A stretch of DNA of 64,000 bases, taken from assembly GCA_003963115.1 (NCBI GenBank), contig RXJQ01000001.1, positions 45,676 through 109,675 of the forward strand, read 5' to 3'. The notes under the pieces are model-generated. The model searched no databases and was not told where the DNA came from. It saw nothing but the letters and a program-made list of their open reading frames with translations. Source of the stretch: Burkholderiales bacterium (GTDB lineage Bacteria > Pseudomonadota > Gammaproteobacteria > Burkholderiales > Burkholderiaceae_C). Within the stretch, counting starts at the first letter, position 1. The number at the start of each line of letters is the position of its first letter. Below, piece by piece: positions 7,946 to 16,966 of the stretch. A program made the position numbers and the translations under genes.

Positions 7946-9160
7946 GCCCTTGTCCATGCGGTCGCGCCGCGCCAGCTCAGGGAACAGCCTGAGCCACAGC
8001 ACCGCAATCAGCATGGAACCCGCGCCACCCAGCACCACCGAACCTACGGCACCAAAGGCTGCGGCTGTCGCACCCGACTCGAACTCGCCAAGCTGATTCG
8101 AAGCCCCGATGAAGATCGAGTTGACCGCAGCCACCCGGCCGCGCATCTCGTCGGGGGTTTCAAGCTGGGTCAGGGTCAGACGCGTCACCACGCTGACGTT
8201 GTCCGCCGCGCCAGTGACCGCCAAGGCCAGCATCGACAGCCAGAAGCTCGATGACAGGCCGAAAACCAGTGTGGCCAAGCCGAACACGCCCACGGCCAGC
8301 AGCAGCCTGGGCCCGACCTTGCGGTCCAGCGGCCAGCGTGTCAAGACCAGCGACATCGCCAATGCCCCCACAGCGGGCGCCGCACGCAGCAAGCCCAGGC
8401 CCACAGGCCCTGTGTGCAGGATGTCTTTGGCATAGATGGGCAGCAATGCCGTGGCCCCGCCCAGCAGGACGGCGAACAGATCGAGCGAGGTCGCGCCCAG
8501 CAGCACCTTGCGCTGCCAGACAAAGTGCAGCCCCGCGAAGACATCACGCCATGAACCACTGTGGCGCGCAGGCACGAAGTCATAGCGAATCGCTACGGCC
8601 AGGGTGAAGGCCAGCAGCATCAGCGCGGCGCAGCTGGTGTAAACCGTGCTTGCGCCCGTCGTGTAGAGCAGGCCGCCCAAGGCCGGGCCCGATATCACGG
8701 CCATCTCCATGCCGCTGGAACTCACGGCGATCGCCCTTTGCAGCATTTCCCTGGGCACCAGCAAAGGCGTCAGCGCCTGCTGCGCCGGCATCTGAAAGGC
8801 CCGCGCCAGCCCCAGCACCACCGACAAGCCCAGTATCAACTCGCGTGAGGCATGGCCCGTCAGCGTGGCCCACAGCAACAGGGCCGCCACGCACGCCTGC
8901 GCCATCATGCAGGTGGCGAAGATGCGCGCACGGTGCAGGCGATCGGCCACATGCCCGGCCGGCAAGGTCATCACCAGGGCAGGCACAAACTGGAACAGCC
9001 CCACCATGCCCAGATCCCAGGCACTGGCCGTGATGTCGTACATGTGCCAGCCCACGGCCACCATCAGCATCTGATTGGCCATGATGCCCGCCAGACGGGA
9101 CACCCAGAAACGCATGAACTGCGTCTGCGCGAACAGCTCGCGCAAGTGAGACAACAACAT
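7931..9160 (-). CDS. MFS exporter, EntS-like
   Basis: Twelve hydrophobic helices in 409 residues. The first cytoplasmic loop carries GHVADRLHRARI, a variant of the MFS motif GxxxDRxGRR. The sequence pattern (FMRFWVSRLAGIMANQML, VGWHMYDIT, LARAFQMPAQQALTPLLVP) is that of the EntS/MFS_3 subgroup, which includes enterobactin exporters and related drug exporters. The substrate cannot be read from sequence; no siderophore genes are adjacent. No clear ribosome binding site is seen before ATG 9160. Confidence 0.87.
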   Translation of the reverse strand: MLLSHLRELFAQTQFMRFWVSRLAGIMANQMLMVAVGWHMYDITASAWDLGMVGLFQFVPALVMTLPAGHVADRLHRARIFATCMMAQACVAALLLWATLTGHASRELILGLSVVLGLARAFQMPAQQALTPLLVPREMLQRAIAVSSSGMEMAVISGPALGGLLYTTGASTVYTSCAALMLLAFTLAVAIRYDFVPARHSGSWRDVFAGLHFVWQRKVLLGATSLDLFAVLLGGATALLPIYAKDILHTGPVGLGLLRAAPAVGALAMSLVLTRWPLDRKVGPRLLLAVGVFGLATLVFGLSSSFWLSMLALAVTGAADNVSVVTRLTLTQLETPDEMRGRVAAVNSIFIGASNQLGEFESGATAAAFGAVGSVVLGGAGSMLIAVLWLRLFPELARRDRMDKGSSVV

Positions 9161-9219
9161 GTTTGATCGAGGGGCTTGCTGCCAAAGCCCGCCAGCATAC
9201 GTTGATCAGATCAACCTTG

Positions 9220-9750
9220 TCAGCAGGCCGCCCTCCCCGCCATCTGTCCCACAAGTTCGGAAGCCCCCACTTTCTTGATGAGCAGCATGTAGGGGACGCC
9301 GTACATGTCGGGCAGTGTTCGCTCCATGATGAAACCGGCGCGCTCATACAGCCGCTGCGCGCTGGCCATCACCGGTGTGGTGTGCAAGGCCAAGGCTGGG
9401 GCTTTGTCTCGCCGGGCGCGGGCCAGGCAAACATCCAGCAAGGCCTGCCCCACGCCACAACCACGACCGGAAGGCGCCACCGACAACAGCCGCACGATGG
9501 GCCACTCGGGCGCGAAGAAGTCCGGCTTGGGTTGAGCGGCCCCCACATAAGCCACGGCGCCCATCAAACGCCCGCCACGCTCGGCCACGAGCACCTCGCT
9601 GTCAGCCGCATGCTGGGTCAAGGCGCCCAACCGTGGCGCCAGCTCATGCCAGCCTGGCATCAAGGGCGCCAGCTCCAGCCACGCCTCCCGCACCAAGGCA
9701 TCTACGGCATCTCGCTCATGTGGACGAAAGTCCCGAACCCGCAAACTCAT
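9220..9750 (-). CDS. GNAT family N-acetyltransferase
   Basis: GNAT fold with the acetyl-CoA binding motif in IVRLLSVAPSGRGCGVGQALLDVC (the GxGxG-type loop is GRGCGVG). The later strand/helix SAQRLYERAGF is typical of the C-terminal half of the fold. Length (176 aa) is usual for a single GNAT domain. Start taken at ATG 9750; a TTG at 9759 gives three more residues. The acceptor substrate is unknown. It is a separate unit from the MFS gene downstream. Confidence 0.85.
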   Translation of the reverse strand: MSLRVRDFRPHERDAVDALVREAWLELAPLMPGWHELAPRLGALTQHAADSEVLVAERGGRLMGAVAYVGAAQPKPDFFAPEWPIVRLLSVAPSGRGCGVGQALLDVCLARARRDKAPALALHTTPVMASAQRLYERAGFIMERTLPDMYGVPYMLLIKKVGASELVGQMAGRAAC

Positions 9751-9870
9751 GGAAGCCAACCTGCCTGTCGATCATTTGGTATGGTGATGATGCCCGCGCT
9801 TGCCCCACCGCATCAAGCACGCCCCATCTGCCAGCCATGGTATCGCCCCCTCATTGCACATCCTCACCGC

Positions 9871-10719
9871 ATGACATCACCCACACCAAACAGCCTGACA
9901 AAGTGGATCCGCCGCACCGTCGTGGTGCTGGTGCTCTTGCCTGTGTTGCTTTGGGCAGCCGCCGTGGCCTATGTCTGGTCACATCAGGAGAAGCTGCTGT
10001 TCGCCCCGCAGGTGCTGGCGCAGGACGCCGACCTTCATCAAGCTGACACGAAAGAGGAATGGGTCGACGTGCCCGGTGCGCGTCTGCATGCGCTTCACAT
10101 GCGCCAGCCCGACGTGGATCATCGGCGCCACACCAAGGGCCTGGTCTTCTACCTGCACGGCAACGCCGGCAATGTGTCCACCTGGTTCACCAATGCGGAC
10201 TTCTGGCGCCGCAGCGGCTATGACCTCTTCATGCTGGACTACCGTGGCTACGGCAAGAGCAGCGGGCATCTCGAGAACCAGGCCCAGTTGCTGGACGATG
10301 TGATGCAGGCCTGGCGCCAGGTTGCGCCCGAGTTTGTGGGGCTCAAGCACGTGATCTTCGGGCGCTCGCTGGGTACGGGTCTGGCCACCTTTCTGGCCAC
10401 GCAGGTCAAGGCCGACATGCTGGTACTCGTCTCGCCCTATCAAAGCATCCAGGCCATGGCCACCAGCCGCTATCCCTGGGTGCCTGGTGCCGTGCTGCGC
10501 TACCCCTTGCACACGGACCAATGGCTGCCGCAGGTCGACACGCCGGTGCTGATCTTCCATGGTGAGCAAGACACCCTCATCCCCATCGAACATGCCGAGC
10601 ATCTGCTGGCCCTGAAACCCACCGCCACCCTGGTGCGCATTCCCCAGGCCGGCCACGGAGACATCCAGAAAATGCAGCTTTACACCGATACCTTGATGGC
10701 CCGCTTGCAGGGCCTGTGA
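9871..10719 (+). CDS. Membrane-anchored alpha/beta hydrolase (Bem46-like)
   Basis: 282 residues. An N-terminal transmembrane helix (about 16-36) is followed by an alpha/beta hydrolase domain: oxyanion segment YLHGNAGN (94-101), nucleophile Ser166 in FGRSLGTG, acid Asp234 in GEQDTLIP, and His262 in QAGHGD. LDYRGYGKSSG and the overall order match the Bem46/YfhR group. The frame is open further upstream, but the sequence before ATG 9871 lacks coding character. The gene stops at 10719, 17 bases before pirin, so the two probably form an operon. Confidence 0.87.
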   Translation: MTSPTPNSLTKWIRRTVVVLVLLPVLLWAAAVAYVWSHQEKLLFAPQVLAQDADLHQADTKEEWVDVPGARLHALHMRQPDVDHRRHTKGLVFYLHGNAGNVSTWFTNADFWRRSGYDLFMLDYRGYGKSSGHLENQAQLLDDVMQAWRQVAPEFVGLKHVIFGRSLGTGLATFLATQVKADMLVLVSPYQSIQAMATSRYPWVPGAVLRYPLHTDQWLPQVDTPVLIFHGEQDTLIPIEHAEHLLALKPTATLVRIPQAGHGDIQKMQLYTDTLMARLQGL

Positions 10720-10736
10720 AGCCCAAAGGAGAAGAC

Positions 10737-11615
10737 ATGGACACCCTCTTGACCCTCAATGGCCACACCAGCGATCTGGGTGGCGGCTTCGTGGTGCGGC
10801 GTCTGCTGCCAGCCGCCAAACGCCAGGCAGTCGGGCCTTTCATTTTTTTTGATCACTTTGGCCCCATGGTTCTCTCACCAGAGGCCGACACCGATGTGCG
10901 CCCCCACCCTCACATTGGCCTGGCCACGGTCACCTACCTCTTCGAGGGCGCCATGATGCACCGCGACAGTCTGGGAACGGTGCAGCGCATCGAACCCGGT
11001 GCCATCAACTGGATGACGGCGGGGCGCGGCATCGTGCACTCGGAGCGCACACCGGAAGACCTGCGCCACGTGGCACGCCCCACACATGGCCTGCAGCTGT
11101 GGGTGGCCTTGCCACAGTCACAAGAAGACTGCGAGCCCCGCTTTGCGCACACCGCCGCAGCCGACATCCCGCAGGTGGACTTGCCAGGCGCCACCGTGCG
11201 GGTGCTGGCCGGGCAGGCGTGGCAAGCCACATCACCGGTTGAGGCGGCTTCGCCCACGCTGTACCTGGACGTGCAGCTCGATGCGGGACAGGCCCTGCCG
11301 CTGCCTGCACTGGCCGAGGAGATGGCCATCTACTCGGTCGACCAGCCCCTGATGCTGGACGATACCCTGTTGGCGGCGCACACCATGGCCGTCCTGGCCG
11401 GTGCCGCCCGCATCCGCAACTGCGGTGATTCAGGCGCGCGGTTCGTGGTGATCGGCGGTGCGCCACTGGATGGCCCGCGCTTCATCTGGTGGAACTTCGT
11501 CTCCAGCCAGAAAGACAAGATCACGCAAGCCGGCCAGGATTGGGAGGCGCAGCGGTTTGCATCGGTGCCTGGCGAACACGAACGCATCGAGCTACCGTCA
11601 AAGCGTCCTTGGTGA
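10737..11615 (+). CDS. Pirin family protein
   Basis: Bicupin of the pirin family (292 aa). The N-terminal cupin keeps the four iron ligands in HPHIG (His57, His59) and HSE (His101, Glu103), at almost the same positions as human pirin (56, 58, 101, 103). Bacterial pirins include quercetin 2,3-dioxygenases and regulators of metabolic enzymes; the role here is not fixed by sequence. AAAGGAG six bases before ATG 10737 fixes the start. Confidence 0.9.
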   Translation: MDTLLTLNGHTSDLGGGFVVRRLLPAAKRQAVGPFIFFDHFGPMVLSPEADTDVRPHPHIGLATVTYLFEGAMMHRDSLGTVQRIEPGAINWMTAGRGIVHSERTPEDLRHVARPTHGLQLWVALPQSQEDCEPRFAHTAAADIPQVDLPGATVRVLAGQAWQATSPVEAASPTLYLDVQLDAGQALPLPALAEEMAIYSVDQPLMLDDTLLAAHTMAVLAGAARIRNCGDSGARFVVIGGAPLDGPRFIWWNFVSSQKDKITQAGQDWEAQRFASVPGEHERIELPSKRPW

Positions 11616-11633
11616 ACACGGCCGGCCTTGGCG

Positions 11634-12518
11634 TCAAGGCAGTACCAGCGACTGGGCCAGATGCCCATAGACCACCGCCACACGCCGCAGATGGCGGGAC
11701 TCCGGGTGCGTCAGCAGCCACAACTGGGTTTCTGCATCAGACAAGGGCTCGGTCAGGCGGCGCACATCGCGCCGCCCTTCAGCCAGAAGCAGTGGCGCAA
11801 TGCCCACGCCCAATCCCATCGCGATGAGCTCCAACACAGACTGGATGCTGCCCACCAGATAGCGAGGCTGCGCTTTGGGCAGATGGCGTTTGCGCCAGAC
11901 CACCGAAGGGTGCTCGGGCAAGGCTTCGTCCGGCGCAATCCAGTCGACACGCCCTGCTTCGACAGCCGCCCAGTTCCTGGGCCCGCCGCGCTTGGGCCCA
12001 TAGGCCGCCACCCGGATGTCGCCCACTGACCTGCCCACGAGGTGAGCCGGCGGGCGCTTGGTTGCACGCAAGGCAATGTCGGCGTCACGACGCGTTAGGC
12101 TGGCCAGCTCGTTGCCGGTATGCAGATCGAAGCCCAGGAGCGGATGGACCTCTCGCAAGGCCTGCAGTGCCGGCGCCAGCAGGCCGTGCAGGATGGTGTC
12201 GGTGGTCGTGATGCGCACCACCCCGGAGACCTGCGCTGGCTCTGCCTGCGCCGATGAGCGGGCCGCTTCCACCACAGCCTCCATCTGCTCGGCATGGGCC
12301 GCCAACTGCCGGGCCAGTTCACCGGGCACGTAACCCTGGCGGGAACGCTCGAACAAGGATTGCCCCAAGCCACGCTCGATGCGCTGCAGGCTGCGGAACA
12401 CGGTTGAAGCATCAACCGACAGACGCTCACCGGCCTGCCCAAGCGTGCCACCTCTGACCAGTGCCAGCAAAAGTGTCAGGTCATCAGGCGTGAGTTTGTA
12501 TTGCGCTCTTGCAATCAT
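11634..12518 (-). CDS. LysR family transcriptional regulator
   Basis: N-terminal winged helix (about residues 10-68: LTLLLALVRGGTLGQAGERL, STVFRSLQRIERGLGQSLFERS) followed by a LysR substrate-binding domain; length 294 is standard. It is divergent from the glutathione S-transferase gene at 12744 across a 225-base gap, the usual layout for a LysR protein and its target. TTGCAATC occurs twice in the gap (12509 and 12551). The effector is unknown. Confidence 0.9.
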   Translation of the reverse strand: MIARAQYKLTPDDLTLLLALVRGGTLGQAGERLSVDASTVFRSLQRIERGLGQSLFERSRQGYVPGELARQLAAHAEQMEAVVEAARSSAQAEPAQVSGVVRITTTDTILHGLLAPALQALREVHPLLGFDLHTGNELASLTRRDADIALRATKRPPAHLVGRSVGDIRVAAYGPKRGGPRNWAAVEAGRVDWIAPDEALPEHPSVVWRKRHLPKAQPRYLVGSIQSVLELIAMGLGVGIAPLLLAEGRRDVRRLTEPLSDAETQLWLLTHPESRHLRRVAVVYGHLAQSLVLP

Positions 12519-12743
12519 GGTGTGCAGTCAAGCCTATTTTCAATTCCATTTTGCAATCTTAGAGTGCGGCCATCTTCAATGCAAATGGAGCCTCTCATGC
12601 AAGACCCCCACAGCCGCCTCCACCCAAGTGGGCATCTGCGCCAGACAGGCGTCATGGGGGATGGTGCTGTCGCACTCAAACGCAGCTCGCGCCTGACGCC
12701 GGCCTTCTTCGGTTGACGGACCACGCATCAGAAAGGAAACATC

Positions 12744-13439
12744 ATGTCCCCACACGACGCACAGCCCCAGCCATTGCGCCTGGTCTCTCACGAGCTGTGC
12801 CCTTACGTGCAGCGCGCCGCCATCGTCCTGCTGGAAAAAGGCGTGCCTTTCGAGCGCCTTGATGTCGACCTGCGCCACAAGCCCGACTGGTTCCTGGCCT
12901 TGTCGCCACTGGGCAAGACGCCCGTGCTGGTCAGTGAGGGACAAGCGCTGTTCGAGTCGGCCGTGATCTGCGAGTACCTCGACGAGGTATATGCGCCGCG
13001 ACTGCATCCGGCCGATGCCCTGGAGCGGGCCCGGCACAGGGCCTGGATGGCTTTCGGCTCGGACGTGCTCAACCACATCGGCGCGTTCTACAGCGCCCCT
13101 GATCAAGCCGTACTGAGACGGTGTGCCGGCGAGCTCCACCAGCGGTTCGAACAACTTGAAGCCGTCCTGGGCCAAGGCCCCTACTTCGCCGGCCAGACGT
13201 TCAGCATGGTGGATGCCGTGTTCGGCCCGGTCTTCCGCTACTTCGACGTCTTCGACGAACTGGCAGACTTCGGCATCTGGACGGGCTTGCCAAAGGTGCA
13301 TGCCTGGCGTTCAGCCTTGGCTGCTCGCCCATCGGTGCAACAAGCGGCCCACCCGCGATACCCGGCCTTGTTGCGTGACTTCCTGCGCCGAAGGGGTTCA
13401 GCCCTGTCCCGCCAGGGCTGCCTTGATCTGGTTGAATAA
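12744..13439 (+). CDS. Glutathione S-transferase family protein
   Basis: Thioredoxin-like N-domain with HELCPYVQRAAIVLLEKGVPFE, the cis-Pro segment GKTPVL and the glutathione-binding LFESAVICEYLDE. An all-helical C-domain follows (FSMVDAVFGPVFRYFD). The CPYVQR context is typical of omega- and SspA-like GSTs, in which Cys rather than Tyr/Ser lies at the active site; this subclass is inferred. AGAAAGGAAACATC precedes the ATG. It is divergent from a LysR regulator and overlaps the convergent GH19 gene by 42 bases. Confidence 0.88.
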   Translation: MSPHDAQPQPLRLVSHELCPYVQRAAIVLLEKGVPFERLDVDLRHKPDWFLALSPLGKTPVLVSEGQALFESAVICEYLDEVYAPRLHPADALERARHRAWMAFGSDVLNHIGAFYSAPDQAVLRRCAGELHQRFEQLEAVLGQGPYFAGQTFSMVDAVFGPVFRYFDVFDELADFGIWTGLPKVHAWRSALAARPSVQQAAHPRYPALLRDFLRRRGSALSRQGCLDLVE

Positions 13440-14045
13440 GGCGAGGCGATCTTTCAGGCCCACCGTGCCCCCGTTGATGCGGCGCGTGATCTCGGCAAAG
13501 TCTTCCAGGTCATCGTCCGGCGTGCGGTCATCCGCCAGTGCATTCAGTCCATGCGAAGCCCAGAACCAGGCGGCGCTCATGGCCGCATTGGCCGGCTGGG
13601 CGAGCAGATCGGGATTGGCCACCAAGTCCACGCCCAGCTCCTTGGACGCCGCCTGGTAGTTGCTTCGCCCTGTCACCTGGATGATGCCGCGGCCTCTGTA
13701 GCGAAAGCCGTCACTCGATGCGACATCGCCATTGCCCACGCGATTGGCGTAGACGAAGTTCGCCAGCTTCTGTGGATTGGCAACGTAAGGCGCAGCCATG
13801 GCCTCGGTGGGAAAGCGCTTGGGCCAGACCTTGGTCAGGCGCAGGGCGGTCGAGTAATTGAGGTTTTCCGTCAAGCGACTGAAAGCGCTGGACTCATAGC
13901 CTGTCTGAGCCAGGAAGGCACACAGGCGGTCCATCGTGCTGATGTCGTATTTCTGCAGCGCAGGATTGAGGGCATCGGACCAGGCTTGCGGGTCCGGGCA
14001 ATTGGGCAGCGCCTTGGCCAGGCTCTGCGCGCTCAACTGGGGCAT
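13398..14045 (-). CDS. GH19 lysozyme/chitinase-like enzyme
   Basis: 215 residues of the glycoside hydrolase 19 type found in phage endolysins and bacterial lysozymes. The candidate catalytic glutamates are Glu51 in AQTGYESSAF and Glu60 in RLTENLNYS. RYRGRGIIQVTGRSNY is the family's signature segment. There is no signal peptide, and no holin, spanin or phage structural gene lies nearby, so it is either a phage relic or a domesticated peptidoglycan/chitin hydrolase. It ends inside the convergent GST gene. Confidence 0.85.
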   Translation of the reverse strand: MPQLSAQSLAKALPNCPDPQAWSDALNPALQKYDISTMDRLCAFLAQTGYESSAFSRLTENLNYSTALRLTKVWPKRFPTEAMAAPYVANPQKLANFVYANRVGNGDVASSDGFRYRGRGIIQVTGRSNYQAASKELGVDLVANPDLLAQPANAAMSAAWFWASHGLNALADDRTPDDDLEDFAEITRRINGGTVGLKDRLALFNQIKAALAGQG

Positions 14046-14153
14046 GTCACACCTCCGTGATGGTTTGCTTGGCTCACGGTTATAGACATTCGCCTCGCTG
14101 CCGAACAGGGCCTGACGTCAAAATCTGTCAAGTTAGGGATGCGTGTGAGCGCA

Positions 14154-15062
14154 TCAATACGAGGCGGCCGATTGCATGGCCCACAGATGGGCGGCCACCA
14201 AGGCGCGCCAGGGCGAGAAGGCGGCCAGCCAGGCCTCGGTCCGCCTTTCGCCAGGCTTGTCCGCTTCGTTGAGCAAGGTCTGCAAGCCTCGGCGCACGGC
14301 CACGTCGCCATGCAAGGAACCATCCAGCCACGCAAAGCCGCGCAGCAAGGTGTAGTTGACGGTCCACGGCCCAATGCCACGCAGGGCCATCAGCTTGGCC
14401 CGGATGTCATCGACAGGCAAAGGATCCGATTGTGCCCACGCCGCCAATGGCAAGGCACCGGATGCCGCAGCCTCGGACAGGTTCAGCAAGGTCTCGGCTT
14501 TGCTTGTCGAAAACCCAGCCTGACGCAAGGTCGCCATCGGCAGGCGGGCGACCTGGTCTGCATCGGGGTAGCACAACAGGCTCTGGCTGTGGCGCACACC
14601 GGTGGCCATGATGAGCTTGCGCCTCAAGGACACAGCGGCCGGCACACTGATCTGCTGCCCGGTGACGGCCCACGTCAAAGCTTCGAAAGCCGAGGCGGTG
14701 ACGGGCACCCTCAGCCCCCGCTGGCGCTTGATGAGCGCCCCGAGCTCAGGGTGGCGCAGGTGTCGCGACTCAAAGGCCTCGACAGGCTGGGTCAGACCCA
14801 GCATGCGGCGCGCCATGACTTCGAGCCGAGTCGCATCGCCCTTTGCCACAGCCCCGTCAATGGCCAGCCTGACCTGGGCCCGGCCCGGCTGCAGCGTGAT
14901 GTGCAATTGCGCGGGCTGACCGTTCCAGGTCAGCCCCTTGCGGAGAGCGGTGGCACACACCTGCTCGGCCACCTCCTGGCTGTCGCGCGCATGAAAGGAC
15001 AGGATGGCACTGGCCTTGAATGCCTTGGGCAGGACAAGATCACAGCTCAGTTCATGCGTCAT
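14154..15062 (-). CDS. alkA: DNA-3-methyladenine glycosylase II (AlkA)
   Basis: Base-excision repair glycosylase removing alkylated purines. The helix-hairpin-helix LMALRGIGPWTVNY (about 225-238) is followed by the catalytic aspartate Asp253 in SLHGDVAV, equivalent to Asp238 of E. coli AlkA. FEALTWAVTGQQISV (127-141) is the conserved core segment. The 302-residue length fits AlkA with its N-terminal domain and without an Ada domain. The start codon directly abuts the end of the DUF4148 gene upstream (15062). Confidence 0.9.
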   Translation of the reverse strand: MTHELSCDLVLPKAFKASAILSFHARDSQEVAEQVCATALRKGLTWNGQPAQLHITLQPGRAQVRLAIDGAVAKGDATRLEVMARRMLGLTQPVEAFESRHLRHPELGALIKRQRGLRVPVTASAFEALTWAVTGQQISVPAAVSLRRKLIMATGVRHSQSLLCYPDADQVARLPMATLRQAGFSTSKAETLLNLSEAAASGALPLAAWAQSDPLPVDDIRAKLMALRGIGPWTVNYTLLRGFAWLDGSLHGDVAVRRGLQTLLNEADKPGERRTEAWLAAFSPWRALVAAHLWAMQSAASY

Positions 15063-15439
15063 CAGCGCACTGTAGCCTGACTGACTGCGACGCCCCTGTT
15101 CGCCTGCTCTTCGGCCAGCACCTTGGCCACTTCAGCGGCGTAGGCCGGGCCGGTGCGCAAGCGCTTGTACTCGGCCACAGCCTGGTCATACTCGGCCACG
15201 TTCAGCCCATAGTAGCGAGCGAGTTCGGCATATTGGTCTGCACCTGACCGATGCCACAGGCGCAGATCGGCCACAACCTCAGCTCGCGTCAACGGGGCTT
15301 GAGCAGCTGCAGCAGACTGACCGACCTCACCCGCCACGGCCGATTGCGCGAGCAAGGAAGCCAGCACCGCCACGAAGGCAGCCTGACGGCGAACATGGCG
15401 CCACGGATTCACAAACGAATTCAAGAGAGAGACTTGCAT
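15062..15439 (-). CDS. DUF4148 exported protein
   Basis: 125-residue protein with a signal peptide (FVAVLASLLAQSAVAGE) and the DUF4148 core LTRAEVVADLRLWHRSG. The C-terminal half repeats short DEYDQAVAEYKRL-like helices. The function of DUF4148 is unknown. AGGAG before ATG 15439 fixes the start. Its upstream region carries one of three copies of an 18-bp palindrome (15489-15506), which links it to the TetR regulator at 16343-16942. The stop overlaps alkA by one base. Confidence 0.8.
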   Translation of the reverse strand: MQVSLLNSFVNPWRHVRRQAAFVAVLASLLAQSAVAGEVGQSAAAAQAPLTRAEVVADLRLWHRSGADQYAELARYYGLNVAEYDQAVAEYKRLRTGPAYAAEVAKVLAEEQANRGVAVSQATVR

Positions 15440-15488
15440 GACTTGCTCCTGGTGCGGACGACGCGGGGCCGTCCTGGTCAAGCACAAA

Positions 15489-15506
15489 ATATGATGATCG
15501 TCATAT
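15489..15506. promoter_or_regulatory. TetR-type operator, copy 1 of 3
   Basis: ATATGATGATCGTCATAT, a palindrome pairing at 8 of 9 positions, 49 bases upstream of the DUF4148 start. It is identical to the copy at 16967-16984 and shares ATATGA-N6-TCATAT with the copy at 16279-16296. Confidence 0.75.
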
Positions 15507-15552
15507 TCATGTGCAAAAAAACAGATCGCTTTTCGAACAGCCTGAGTCAGGC

Positions 15553-16257
15553 TCACGCTGGTGGCTGTAGGTAGAAGGCGTCGTCCGCTGACAAGCCTTG
15601 CTTGATCTGTCTGGCCACATCGTCTCCCAACACCTCTGAACGGCCGGCGGCCAACGCGTCCAGTGTCCGGGTGACGATCAGTTCAGGTGGGGTCTTGGGT
15701 GCCTGGATGTCGCGTACCAGATCGGTATCCACGAAGCCCATGTGCAAACCCAGCACCTGGGTGCCCTGCGCCCGCAGTTCGTTGCGCAGGCCATTGGTCA
15801 AGGACCAGGCAGCCGACTTGCTGATGGCGTACGTTGGCAGAAAGCCGGAGTTGAACCACGACACGATGGACAGGACATTGATCATGGCGCCACCGCCTTG
15901 TGCAGCCAGAACGGGCGTGAAGGCCTGTGCCATGCGCAGCACGCCAACCACATTGGTGTTCATGTGTCGCTGCAAGGCGTCGATGGCATCAGGGTGCAGC
16001 AGACTGCCCAGCTCGCCGATGCCTGCGTTGTTGATCAGCAGGCTCACATCCCCGAGTTGACTGGCGGCGGCGGCGACTTCATCGGGCTTGGTCACGTCCA
16101 GGCGCACCGGGATCACGCCGGGCAAGGTCACGCTGTCCGGGTCGCGTGCCCCCGCATACACCTTGCGCGCCCCTCGTGCCAGCGCCTCTTTGGCAAAGGC
16201 CAGGCCCAGTCCTCGGTTGGCGCCGGTCACCAACACCACGGCATCTTGGATGTTCAT
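15553..16257 (-). CDS. Short-chain dehydrogenase/reductase
   Basis: Rossmann-fold SDR with the cofactor motif TGANRGLGLA near the N-terminus, NNAG (LLINNAGIGELG) and the catalytic YAISK. Length about 234 is usual for classical SDRs. AAGGA seven bases before ATG 16257 supports this start; ATG 16263 two codons earlier leaves only one base of spacing. A copy of the shared 18-bp palindrome lies 21 bases upstream of the start, so the adjacent TetR protein probably represses it. The substrate is unknown. Confidence 0.88.
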   Translation of the reverse strand: MNIQDAVVLVTGANRGLGLAFAKEALARGARKVYAGARDPDSVTLPGVIPVRLDVTKPDEVAAAASQLGDVSLLINNAGIGELGSLLHPDAIDALQRHMNTNVVGVLRMAQAFTPVLAAQGGGAMINVLSIVSWFNSGFLPTYAISKSAAWSLTNGLRNELRAQGTQVLGLHMGFVDTDLVRDIQAPKTPPELIVTRTLDALAAGRSEVLGDDVARQIKQGLSADDAFYLQPPA

Positions 16258-16278
16258 CTTCATGTCCTTACAGTTGAA

Positions 16279-16296
16279 ATATGATAGTCATCATAT
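16279..16296. promoter_or_regulatory. TetR-type operator, copy 2 of 3
   Basis: ATATGATAGTCATCATAT, pairing at 7 of 9 positions, directly upstream of the SDR gene. It shares both outer arms with the copies at 15489 and 16967. Confidence 0.72.
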
Positions 16297-16342
16297 TTAT
16301 GTTTCAAGAAAAGGCCTTCGAAAAGGCCGCGCTCACAAAGGG

Positions 16343-16942
16343 TCAATGTGATGTGTCTGTGCTTGATGGCTCGTACTGATCCAAGAGAGCCTGACGGCTG
16401 TTCTTCAAGATGGCCTTGCCACTCTTGTTGTCGCCCAAAGCGCGGGCCAGTTGCAAGGCGCCAATCAGCGTGCTGGCGATCACGGCCGCGTTGTCGGCCG
16501 CCACGTTGGGAGGCAGCACCTGCTGCACCACCTTCACGAAACCGCGCACACGCTCGCACGATGCCTCGCGCAATACTTCGCTTTGCCGGTGCATTTCAGA
16601 CGCCAGCGCGGCAATCGGGCAACCCCCATCCACCGCCTTGAGATGCAGTTCAGACAGATACGCCTCGACCAAGGCACGAAACGGACTGGCGCCTTTGGCC
16701 ATGCGCCCGTTCATGTCCTGCCGTACCAGCGAGGCACTTTCACGTCCTGCGCGCTCAATGGCCTCGGCCAGCATGGCGTCACGTGAATCGAAGTGCGCAT
16801 AGAACCCACCATGGGTCAGGCCGACATCCTTCATGACCTCGGCCACACCCACACCCTGGTAGCCATGGCGCCGCAGGGCACGCGCAGCCGATTCGACGAT
16901 GCGCTCGTGCGTGACTTCCTTGCGGCTGGGCTTGGTACTCAT
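16343..16942 (-). CDS. TetR family regulator (local regulon)
   Basis: N-terminal TetR helix-turn-helix (THERIVESAARALRRHGYQGVGVAEVMKDVGLTHGGFYAHF in pieces, about residues 11-50) with a C-terminal domain of the TetR_C_16/YbiH-like kind containing a conserved Cys (GGCPIAALASE). The 18-bp palindrome at 16967-16984 lies 25 bases upstream, which suggests autoregulation. Identical or near-identical palindromes precede the SDR and DUF4148 genes on the same strand. No Shine-Dalgarno sequence is obvious. The inducer is unknown. Confidence 0.88.
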   Translation of the reverse strand: MSTKPSRKEVTHERIVESAARALRRHGYQGVGVAEVMKDVGLTHGGFYAHFDSRDAMLAEAIERAGRESASLVRQDMNGRMAKGASPFRALVEAYLSELHLKAVDGGCPIAALASEMHRQSEVLREASCERVRGFVKVVQQVLPPNVAADNAAVIASTLIGALQLARALGDNKSGKAILKNSRQALLDQYEPSSTDTSH

Positions 16943-16966
16943 GATCGATTCAAGGTAAATTCGTTA

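Noticed and set aside
9163..9870. Long N-terminal extension of the alpha/beta hydrolase frame
   Set aside because: It lies opposite the GNAT gene and lacks protein-like composition; the membrane anchor begins shortly after ATG 9871.
13398..14045. A prophage around the GH19 gene
   Set aside because: No integrase, holin, terminase, capsid or attachment-site repeats are visible on either side.
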